64,000 bases of DNA from Deinococcus soli (ex Cha et al. 2016) (GTDB taxonomy: Bacteria; Deinococcota; Deinococci; Deinococcales; Deinococcaceae). Shown here in pieces: positions 55,209 through 61,844 of this stretch (the first letter of the stretch is position 1; every line of letters begins with the position of its first letter). The notes under the pieces are model-generated. The model saw nothing but the letters and a program-made list of their open reading frames with translations, had not been told where the DNA came from and did no database searches. The stretch lies in NCBI RefSeq assembly GCF_001007995.1, contig NZ_CP011389.1, positions 2,240,001-2,304,000 of the forward strand, read 5' to 3'. A program made the position numbers and the translations under genes.

Positions 55209-55310
55209 TCAGGCGAGCTGGTTGCTGCCGCAGTGGTTGCTGATGGTGCTCCAGTCGGTGGGGGCGGGGGCGGTGGTGCGCAGGGCCTGCAGGTTCAGGA
55301 TGTTCTTCAT
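55209..55310 (-). CDS. lanA1: Class III lanthipeptide precursor, copy 1
   Basis: 33 residues. The leader MKNILNLQALRT carries the hydrophobic-x-LQ-x-L helix that class III synthetases recognise, followed by an APAPT stretch. The core is DWSTISNHCGSNQLA: Ser21, Ser24 and Cys27 form an S-xx-S-xx-C set that could give a labionin or a lanthionine with one dehydroalanine; Thr22 and Ser29 could also be dehydrated. Ala9 distinguishes this copy. GGAGG precedes the ATG, a better ribosome site than the AAGGAAG of copies 2-5. It is first in the operon, so probably the best expressed. Confidence 0.9.
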   Translation of the reverse strand: MKNILNLQALRTTAPAPTDWSTISNHCGSNQLA

Positions 55311-55351
55311 GACTCACCTCCTCAGGTGGAACTTGAGCTTGTGAACACCGT

Positions 55352-55383
55352 CTGTGGCGTTCTCGTTTCCGCTCTTGCCACAG
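55352..55383. promoter_or_regulatory. Inverted repeat in the lanA1 leader
   Basis: CTGTGGC (55352-55358) and GCCACAG (55377-55383) are exact inverse repeats 18 bp apart, just downstream of the probable -10 of lanA1. It is either an operator half-site pair or a 5' UTR hairpin. Confidence 0.45.
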
Positions 55384-55438
55384 TTGTACGTGGGTCACTG
55401 GGAACCGCCTGGGACCCAGATGCTCTCCAGACTGGGAA
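55383..55438 (-). promoter_or_regulatory. Probable SARP-type binding site and -10 of lanA1
   Basis: On the minus strand the heptamers TTCCCAG (55438-55432), GTCCCAG (55415-55409) and TTCCCAG (55404-55398) recur at 23- and 11-bp offsets. The last two are separated by exactly 4 bp, and the final one ends 9 bp before TACAAC (55388-55383), a plausible -10. SARP/BTAD activators bind heptamer direct repeats on an 11-bp register whose last copy sits about 8 bp from the -10. The activator encoded next door is the obvious ligand. Confidence 0.6.
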
Positions 55439-55488
55439 TCGGGAGCCCGTGATCGGTTCATGCACTCTGCATCTCGGTAAAGTCAGGT

Positions 55489-58458
55489 ATGACGCAATTC
55501 AGCTCCAGAGGTTCTGCCCGGACAACGGTGCCGCGCGCGTTGCCCTCCGAGGTCATCCGCGTGGACGCACTGGCGCAACTTTCTGTTCCGGACCGTCCTG
55601 GAGTTGTCCTGCTGGCCCCGAGTGGCTACGGCAAGACCACACTGCTCGCGCAGTACGCGCGCAACACCACCCGGCCGGTCGTGTGGCTGTCACTTGGCCC
55701 GGGCGATGAGGACACTGCCGTCTTCCGCAAGAACCTCTGCCAGGCATTTCACGTGGCGTGTGGCGTCCTCCCGACGGACCCCACCGGGGCACTGCTGGAT
55801 GTCATGGACCGCATCCTCGAACAGATGCCAACCGATGGGCCGGGCGTCGACATCGTGCTTGACCGGGCCGAGCACGTCACCCAGACCCACGGGGCGTTCC
55901 TGGCAGCCCTGATTGACCTGCTGCCGGAAGGGTACCGGGTGCTGATCGCCACGTACGATTCCCAGGGGTTCCCGCTGGCGCGGCTGGTGGCATCCGGGCA
56001 CGTGAGCGTCCTGACGACCGAGCACCTGCGCTTCACCGATCAGGAGACGGCCATCTTCCTCCAGGCGCATGACCGCGGACAGGACGTTGCGCAGCTGATG
56101 GTGAGCAGCGAGGGCTGGCCGGTCAGCATCGCCCTGAGCCTGCTCGAATCCACGGCTCAGGTGGACATCAATCAACTCCTGCATGACGCCCTGACCCCAC
56201 TGCCGACCGAGGTACTGGCAGCGTTGCCTGACCTCGCGCTGTTTGATGAATGGAGTGATGACCTGTCGGATGTTCTGGGGCGTCCTCTGCCCCCCGAGTG
56301 GCTGACCACGCTGCGCCGCGCCGGGCTGCCCCTCACACCTCTGGGTCGGGGGCTGTACCGACCGCACCGCCTGCTGCTGAATCTGCTGGAGCGTCAGTTG
56401 CAGCGCCTGCCGGACCGTAACCGTCAGGCCCACCTGTTACGGGCCCAGATGGCTGCGCAGGACCACGACCTGTCCACCGCTCTGCGCCACGCCCGGCGCG
56501 CTGAACGGCCGGACCTGATGGAAGCCTACGCGCGGGATCTGTTTCCCGCACTGCGGGTCCAGCTGGATTTCACCCTCCTCAATGAACTGGCTGGGCTGCA
56601 CCCGGGCCGCGCGCCTGACTGGTGGCTGGAACTCCAGGCAGTCGCGCAACTTGAAACCGGGCAGGGCGAGGCAGGCCTGAGCCTGCTGCACACCATGCTG
56701 AACGCCCGGCAGCTGTCCGGGGTGGGCTTCGCCGCTCTTGCGCTGCACGCCGCGCGTCAGGGGAATTTTGAGGGACAGCTCACGCACGCCCAGGCAGGTC
56801 TTGACGTGGCGGACGGCACCGTGCGGACCGCGCTTGCCATGCAGCTCGCTTCTGCATTCATCTCGCTGGAGCGGTTTGCGGATGGTGAACAGGTCACCGA
56901 TGATCTGATCCGGCAGGCGCGGGCGCAGGGGGACGACCTGACTGAAGCGAACGTGCTCAGCATGCACCAGTACACGCTGTTGATGCAGCGCCGCTGGATG
57001 GAACGCGAAGAGGTGCTGCGCCGCGCCCGCAGCATCCTCCAGGCGCATGGGCAGCGCCGAAGGGCCCTGCAGATCGATACGGAGTGGGCGCAGGTGCTGA
57101 TCGAACAGGGGCAGCACGACGAGGCCGCCGCTCTCCTGACCGAGTGCATTGAACTGGCCCTGCGCACGCAACCAATCCACCTGCCCACCCTGTATCAGGC
57201 ACTTGCCCGGCTGAAACTCATCCGCGGTGACCGGGACGGCGCTGCCCATTCCCTGGCCAACGCCCGCGATGTGATGCGCTCCCTGAACCTGCCGGTGCTC
57301 CTGCCCTTCCTTCATGCCAGTCACTTCGACCTGCATGGCAGCGCGGCTGACCTTGAACGGGCCGATCAGGCCTACGCGCAGCTCCGTGACGCAGCCCAGC
57401 GGCCCATTTTCCGCCGCCACCTGCTGCCTCTGTTCGAGGGACTGCACGCCCTGGATCACCGTCAGGCCGACGCAGCCCGCGCCGCCCTGAGCGCCGCCAC
57501 GCGCGACTGCGTGGACCGCACGCACGCCGCACGCGCCCAGACCCTGCTCCTGGCCCTGGACGCCCAGCAGGGCCAGCTGAGCCGCGCCGCCCTGGACGCC
57601 AGCCGGCACACCCTTCAGGCCCTTGACGTCCCGAGCGTCACCTACGCCGATCAGCGCCATCTGAGTGCGCTGCGCGCTTACCTCGCGGCGCACTGCCCTG
57701 AACACCCCCTGGCCGGGCAGGCCGCCGCACCCACCGCGCTGCCCGATCCGGTGTCAGTGGGCCTGCGGGTCGAGGTGGGCAGGAAGATTGAGTTGTGGGC
57801 CGGCGATCAACCGGTCAAATTGCCCCTCGCCAAGGCCGGAGAGCTGCTGCTGTGGCTGCTCTGGCACGGCCGGGGGACACTGCACGACATCCTGAATGAC
57901 CTGTGGGACGGGTCGCGCGACCCCAAACACCACGAGTATTTCCGCGTGGTGGTGCGCCGCCTGCGGCAGACCCTCAAAGATGCGCTCGGGTTCCCCGGCG
58001 ATCCCCTGCCCTACGCGCAGGGCGCCTACGCCCTGCAACCCGAACTGAATGTCGCCCTGAACCTGCGCGCCGCCCAGGACGCCGCCCGGAACGGCGATCC
58101 GGCCCAACTGTTACGCCTGCACGTGGACGCCCTGGCCACCGACCTGACCTCCGACTGGTTCGAGGCGATCCGAGACAGCCTTCGCCAGGACCAGCTGTAT
58201 GCCCTTGGGGAGATCGAGGGCCGCATTTCCATGAACGACCCAGGCCTCGCCGTGACCCTCATGAAACAGGCCGTGCGCGCCCAACCTGCAGACGCCGAAA
58301 CGCACCTGGCCCTGATCCGGGTTCTGCTGCGGCATGAACCGTCCAGTGCCCCCAGCGCCTTTCAGGCCTACCGCCTCATGCTCGAACGTGAGTACGGGGA
58401 GGTCCCCTCGCGCGAGGTCCTGAGCCGCTTCCGTGACCTCGGTCTGATCACCGCCTGA
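55489..58458 (+). CDS. SARP-like activator: STAND ATPase, TPR, winged helix and BTAD
   Basis: A 989-residue MalT/AfsR-like regulator. P-loop APSGYGKT (43-50) opens a STAND-type ATPase domain (to about 300). Helical repeats (about 300-730, e.g. AALLTECIELALRTQPIHLP) probably form a TPR sensor. Residues about 757-850 are an OmpR-type winged helix (LWLLWHGRGTLHDILNDLWD; RRLRQTLKDALG), and 855-985 a BTAD. The DNA-binding part is C-terminal, opposite to AfsR. TAAAGT ends five bases before the ATG (leaderless). It is divergent from lanA1 across 178 bp with SARP-like repeats, so most likely the pathway activator. Confidence 0.85.
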   Translation: MTQFSSRGSARTTVPRALPSEVIRVDALAQLSVPDRPGVVLLAPSGYGKTTLLAQYARNTTRPVVWLSLGPGDEDTAVFRKNLCQAFHVACGVLPTDPTGALLDVMDRILEQMPTDGPGVDIVLDRAEHVTQTHGAFLAALIDLLPEGYRVLIATYDSQGFPLARLVASGHVSVLTTEHLRFTDQETAIFLQAHDRGQDVAQLMVSSEGWPVSIALSLLESTAQVDINQLLHDALTPLPTEVLAALPDLALFDEWSDDLSDVLGRPLPPEWLTTLRRAGLPLTPLGRGLYRPHRLLLNLLERQLQRLPDRNRQAHLLRAQMAAQDHDLSTALRHARRAERPDLMEAYARDLFPALRVQLDFTLLNELAGLHPGRAPDWWLELQAVAQLETGQGEAGLSLLHTMLNARQLSGVGFAALALHAARQGNFEGQLTHAQAGLDVADGTVRTALAMQLASAFISLERFADGEQVTDDLIRQARAQGDDLTEANVLSMHQYTLLMQRRWMEREEVLRRARSILQAHGQRRRALQIDTEWAQVLIEQGQHDEAAALLTECIELALRTQPIHLPTLYQALARLKLIRGDRDGAAHSLANARDVMRSLNLPVLLPFLHASHFDLHGSAADLERADQAYAQLRDAAQRPIFRRHLLPLFEGLHALDHRQADAARAALSAATRDCVDRTHAARAQTLLLALDAQQGQLSRAALDASRHTLQALDVPSVTYADQRHLSALRAYLAAHCPEHPLAGQAAAPTALPDPVSVGLRVEVGRKIELWAGDQPVKLPLAKAGELLLWLLWHGRGTLHDILNDLWDGSRDPKHHEYFRVVVRRLRQTLKDALGFPGDPLPYAQGAYALQPELNVALNLRAAQDAARNGDPAQLLRLHVDALATDLTSDWFEAIRDSLRQDQLYALGEIEGRISMNDPGLAVTLMKQAVRAQPADAETHLALIRVLLRHEPSSAPSAFQAYRLMLEREYGEVPSREVLSRFRDLGLITA

Positions 58459-58592
58459 CGGCGGATCACATGGGTGCCCTGGGTCATCCGCTGGCCGCTG
58501 CGTGCGCGGGACAGCCTGGGAATCACACGCCTTCCCAGCTGATTCCCACCCCCCTGCGTACCATCCGGACATCTCAGCCAAGGAGCGAACCC

Positions 58593-58877
58593 ATGAACAA
58601 GCTGAACACCCTGAAGGCCCTCTGTTTCATCCTCCCCTCCGTCGCCACGCTCGCCTTCAATCCTGTTCAGCCGGTCCCGGTCACCACGGTCCCTGTCGCT
58701 TCCGAAGTCCCTGCCCCCTCCTGGCCGCCGATCGGCTGGCCCAGCGGAAGCCTCACCCAACATCCCCGCGCCGACCAGGCGCCCACTCCACTCCTCACGT
58801 CCACGGACACCCCGACGTCGTGGCCGCCGATCGGGTGGTGCAGCGGAGGCGTTCTATGCACGACGACCAACGGCTGA
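58593..58877 (+). CDS. Secreted or RiPP-like peptide with duplicated SWPPIGW motif
   Basis: 94 residues; AAGGAGCGAACCC gives a strong ribosome site for ATG 58593. The N-terminus MNKLNTLKALCFILPSVATL reads both as a signal peptide and, in its first ten residues, like the lanA leader (MKNILNLQAL). A Pro/Val-rich stretch follows, then SWPPIGWPSG (about 43-52) and again SWPPIGWCSGG (about 76-86) before CTTTNG. The repeated aromatic-proline unit looks like a processed peptide (pheromone or RiPP core). Family unknown. It lies 134 bp after the activator gene and overlaps the next gene. Confidence 0.6.
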   Translation: MNKLNTLKALCFILPSVATLAFNPVQPVPVTTVPVASEVPAPSWPPIGWPSGSLTQHPRADQAPTPLLTSTDTPTSWPPIGWCSGGVLCTTTNG

Positions 58878-59119
58878 AACAGCTGACTGGCATCTGCGAT
58901 GTGGTGCGGCAGAGCATCCGCACGGCCCACCGCACGCAGCTGTCCACCTTCAATGACTTGCTCACCGCCCTTAGCCAGTCCACCACGGAAGGGGAGGCAG
59001 TGGGGGTCATCGAAGCCCTGAATCACCTGCTTGACCGGCACGGCGGCGACGAGTACATCGTCGCCCGCGCGTACCTCAACCAGCTCCGGCACGATTTCGA
59101 CTACGCCGACGACAGGTGA
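58856..59119 (+). CDS. Small helical protein overlapping the peptide gene
   Basis: 87 residues beginning MHDDQRLKQLTGICDVVRQS, mostly helical and charged (LSTFNDLLTALSQST; GVIEALNHLLDRHGGDEY). The ATG at 58856 lies 22 bp before the upstream stop, in another frame. The overlap implies coupling, and the protein could be an immunity, chaperone or partner protein for the peptide. No recognised family. Confidence 0.55.
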   Translation: MHDDQRLKQLTGICDVVRQSIRTAHRTQLSTFNDLLTALSQSTTEGEAVGVIEALNHLLDRHGGDEYIVARAYLNQLRHDFDYADDR

Positions 59120-59144
59120 CCTCCACAGTGGCGCGGAGGTCACC
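59115..59144 (+). terminator. Hairpin ending the regulator-peptide unit
   Basis: GGTGACCTCC (59115-59124) pairs exactly with GGAGGTCACC (59135-59144); the left arm includes the stop codon of the 87-residue protein. No U tract. Confidence 0.55.
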
Positions 59145-59608
59145 GACCCTGTGGTCCGGACCGTTGAGGACCGCGGCATCTGGCCCCTGCTCAGGTCAGG
59201 TTCATCACAGCGGTGTCCAGGTCCACCCTGGGGCCAACAGCGCGCCCCTCAAGTCCACGTCCAACCGCTCCTTCTTGAGCTCCTCGCTCTGCTCTGCGGG
59301 TCCGTTTGATTCAGAGGTCTCAGGGGACCCCCTCCAGACCTCTGAATTCTGCGGTTAGGACCTGCCGGGCATGTCTGGTGACCGGGGCGCGCTCGCCTGC
59401 CCGAATCTGCAGGTCGTCCAGAAACGCCTGGTGCATTCCGGCGCGGCTGTCCTCCGGCCATGGGCCCTGACCGTCTGCTGGGAGTGCTCCGCGCACGACC
59501 GGAACACTGACCGGCCTTGAGGGGGACGCTCCTGTTCCGTCGGCGCGACCTCGCCAGCTGACCTCTTGTGAAAGACAAGCTCCGGCGAACGCTGGGGACT
59601 GCTGCCGT
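59120..59608. other. Gene-poor gap after the lanthipeptide locus
   Basis: A 489-bp stretch containing the hairpin above, dispersed repeat copy 5 (59206-59346) and about 260 bp of GC-rich sequence up to the macrodomain gene. A minus-strand frame without a start (about 59330-59580, including GMHQAFLDDLQIRAGERAPV) looks codon-biased and may be the remnant of a gene. I cannot name it. Confidence 0.4.
59206..59346 (+). repeat. Dispersed repeat, copy 5 (long form)
   Basis: CACAGCGGTGTCCAG (59206-59220) and TCCAACCGCT match copy 2. The core CTCGCTCTGCTCTGCGGGTC follows at 59284, then a hairpin TTCAGAGGTCT (59310-59320) against AGACCTCTGAA (59336-59346). Stem sequence differs from copy 2, but pairing is kept. 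Confidence 0.65.
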
Positions 59609-60220
59609 TCAGAGGTCCGCGCGGGTCAGCTGCACGTGCCAGAGCTTCGCGTCCTGCAGCGTGGACAGCTCCGGCGTGCGGCCCAGCACCGCCGCGTCGT
59701 ACGCGGCGCGCATCTGCCGGGCGCACACGTCCGGCGCCATGCGGCCAATCGCGGTGCCCAGTCCCGGGCACGACACCCGCCGGATGGGTGACCCGCCCGA
59801 CGCGTTGTGCGCCTGCACTGCTAGCAGCGCCGCCCGGAATGCCAGGAACGCATTCGGCGTACCGGACACATCCGCCGGGACGCGCATGGTCGGCGCGCAG
59901 ATCAGGTGCGGCCACACCGCGTCCAGCGTCGGGACGACGAACGCCTGCCCGACCAGCAGCTCCCCGTGAAAGTCCCGGCGGATGCGCTCTTGCACGCGCG
60001 CCTGCAAGTGCCACCCGAACTGCTCACTGAATACCAGATCGATCCCGCCGTCCATGAACCCGAAACTGTTCGCGGGGCTGACCAGCGCGTCCGCCTCATC
60101 CTGAAAGATGTCCCCCAGTTGCACGCGCACCTGCTCCACACCCGCGAAATGCGCCGCCCAGGCGTCCACGACCGCCGGATTGCAATCACGAAGGTCGAAG
60201 CGGACGTCTGCGAAATTCAT
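59609..60220 (-). CDS. Macrodomain protein
   Basis: A 203-residue macrodomain. VRVQLGDIFQDEADALVSPANSFGFMDGG is the ADP-ribose-binding N-terminal signature (only short pieces are diagnostic: SPANS and GFMDGGID), and VSCPGLGTAIGRM is the phosphate loop. Macrodomains bind or hydrolyse ADP-ribose, ADP-ribose-1''-phosphate or ADP-ribosyl groups. It starts 3 bp after the nadV stop, so the two form an NAD salvage/ADP-ribose unit. Confidence 0.8.
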   Translation of the reverse strand: MNFADVRFDLRDCNPAVVDAWAAHFAGVEQVRVQLGDIFQDEADALVSPANSFGFMDGGIDLVFSEQFGWHLQARVQERIRRDFHGELLVGQAFVVPTLDAVWPHLICAPTMRVPADVSGTPNAFLAFRAALLAVQAHNASGGSPIRRVSCPGLGTAIGRMAPDVCARQMRAAYDAAVLGRTPELSTLQDAKLWHVQLTRADL

Positions 60221-60223
60221 GGC

Positions 60224-61612
60224 TTATCCACGTCCCCGGATCGTCTCCAGCGTGTCGCGGACGATCAGTTCGCCGTCTTTGTACACGGTGCGCATGAGGC
60301 TGCCGGGAAAGTCGGTGTCGAAGGTCTTGTATGCCTTCGTGACCATGCGGCCGCCTTCCTGCACGAGGTCGAGGACGCCGTCCTTGCTGCGTTTGCCGGG
60401 GTCGGTGACGGGGTCCTTGTAGATGCCGCGGTACGCGCCGTCGATGAGGCCCGCGCTGGCTTTGTACGCGAAGCGCTGGGTGTCGCGGTCGACTTTCTGG
60501 AGGAGGGCGCCGCCCATGCCGAAGGAGACGTTCTCGGCGCTGTAGCCGTCCACGTCGAGGTTGTCGAGGATCTGGCGGATGGTCTGCTCGTCGATGCCGT
60601 CACCCTGGATGACGCGGACGTGGTTGAGGACCTTGTAGCCCCTGCTGTTGGTGGTGGTGCCGTACTTGGCGGCCAGGGCGTTCACGGCGAGGCGGACCAT
60701 GGCGGGTGGTTCGCCGCTGTCGGGCCGGACGACCAGGGTGCCGCCCGAGGCGATGACGTCGGCCTTGAGTTCCTCGCCCCAGAGGGTGTTGATGGCGTTC
60801 TTGAGGTCGTAGCTGTCGCTGACGACGGCGTAGATGCTGCCGGGGCGGCTGAACTGGGTGATCATGTTGCGGTACGCGTCGACCTCGTGTTCCTTGCCCC
60901 AGGACGTGATGGTGCTGTGCTCGGCGGCGGGGATGCTGAACGCGGCGATGTCGGCGCCGTAGTGGTTGCGGGCGACGCGCAGGGCTTCCAGCGTGTCGCT
61001 GCCCTGGAAGTTGATGAGGTGCGCGAGGCCGCCGATGCCGGCGCTCTCGCGGCTGCTGACGCCGCGGCTGCCGAAGTCGTGCAGTTTGAACGGGAGTTCC
61101 TCGGCGGCGCGGTCGCTGGTCTTTTCGAGGGCGGCGCGGATGATCTCGCGGATGTGCCAGCTCTGCGTGGCGACGGTGGTGGGGTACCAGACGCGCATGA
61201 GCATCGTCTCGAACCATCCGACCAGCCAGGGGAGTTCGGGGTCGGTGTTCGTGCAGCTCAGGAGGACGTTGTGGATGGGTACCAGGGTACCCTCGGGCAC
61301 GGCGCGGACTTCCAGGGGCAGCTTGCCGCCGTGGACGTTCACGACCCGCATCCAGCCGTCAAAAGGGAAGGGTTCGCCGTGCGCCTCGATGAGGGCGCGG
61401 GCCTCCTCGACCATGTCGGCGGTGACGCGGGTGGTCAGGTAGCGGTCGAGGATGTACTGCAACCCGAAGAAGCGGGTCTGGGGGTACTTGCCGCCGCGAC
61501 TTTCCAAGTAGGAGAAGAGGCGGGTGGTGCCTTTCGGGTACTGCAGGAAGTGGCTGCTCTTGTAGCTGTCGGTGTCGAGGATGATGTTGCGGTCGTTCAG
61601 GGGAATGGTCAT
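60224..61612 (-). CDS. nadV: Nicotinamide phosphoribosyltransferase
   Basis: A 462-residue NAMPT-type enzyme that joins nicotinamide and PRPP to NMN for NAD salvage. DTDSYKSSHFLQYPKGTTRL at the N-terminus, HDFGSRGVSSRESAGIGG, IPAAEHSTITSWG and SGGTLVVRPDSGEPPAM, and QGDGIDEQT and SFGMGGALLQK match bacterial NadV and its eukaryotic homologue; the catalytic His lies in AAEHST. ATG 61612 is preceded by AGGAGG. The gene is driven from an AT-rich operator-like region and coupled to the macrodomain gene. Confidence 0.95.
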   Translation of the reverse strand: MTIPLNDRNIILDTDSYKSSHFLQYPKGTTRLFSYLESRGGKYPQTRFFGLQYILDRYLTTRVTADMVEEARALIEAHGEPFPFDGWMRVVNVHGGKLPLEVRAVPEGTLVPIHNVLLSCTNTDPELPWLVGWFETMLMRVWYPTTVATQSWHIREIIRAALEKTSDRAAEELPFKLHDFGSRGVSSRESAGIGGLAHLINFQGSDTLEALRVARNHYGADIAAFSIPAAEHSTITSWGKEHEVDAYRNMITQFSRPGSIYAVVSDSYDLKNAINTLWGEELKADVIASGGTLVVRPDSGEPPAMVRLAVNALAAKYGTTTNSRGYKVLNHVRVIQGDGIDEQTIRQILDNLDVDGYSAENVSFGMGGALLQKVDRDTQRFAYKASAGLIDGAYRGIYKDPVTDPGKRSKDGVLDLVQEGGRMVTKAYKTFDTDFPGSLMRTVYKDGELIVRDTLETIRGRG

Positions 61613-61642
61613 GGGGTGCCTCCTATGGTGCAACCTCTTGTA

Positions 61643-61684
61643 TGACTCATAATCTAAAAATCTATTATGAAAACTATGAGTCAA
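61643..61684. promoter_or_regulatory. AT-rich inverted-repeat promoter of nadV
   Basis: TGACTCATA (61643-61651) and TATGAGTCA (61675-61683) are exact inverse repeats 23 bp apart around an almost pure AT stretch containing ATAAT...ATTAT. On the minus strand TTGACT (61684-61679) is a possible -35. The symmetry and position fit a repressor operator; an NAD-responsive regulator such as NrtR or NadQ is a guess. Confidence 0.55.
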
Positions 61685-61844
61685 TGCGGAGGCGAGGTTC
61701 AGACAGTCGTGACCTCCCAGCCTCCTGGATGGATTCGCCGGATTGAGGCTGTACCCGACGCCATTTACCTGAGTCTGGACAGGCGTGGGGAGGGGTGCGA
61801 AGTCCTTCACGCCCACCTGCTGACCGCGCGTTTATCATTCCTTC

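Larger units (their letters stand above)
54583..55310 (-). repeat. Five-unit tandem array of precursor genes (156-bp unit)
   Basis: Starts at 55310, 55154, 54998, 54842 and 54684 give units of 156, 156, 156 and 158 bp. Each unit holds a 102-bp gene and a 54-56-bp spacer with GATCA, a C-rich run and the AAGGAAGTGACCCC ribosome site. Units are nearly identical, consistent with recent unequal recombination. Confidence 0.92.

Noticed and set aside
54583..55310. CRISPR-like array
   Set aside because: The repeat unit is 156 bp, each unit is a translated 33-codon gene with a ribosome site, and there are no short repeats alternating with unique spacers.
59330..59580. Degraded transposase or other gene remnant on the minus strand
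   Set aside because: The frame has some codon bias but no start and no recognisable motif, so it is mentioned only as part of the gap description.
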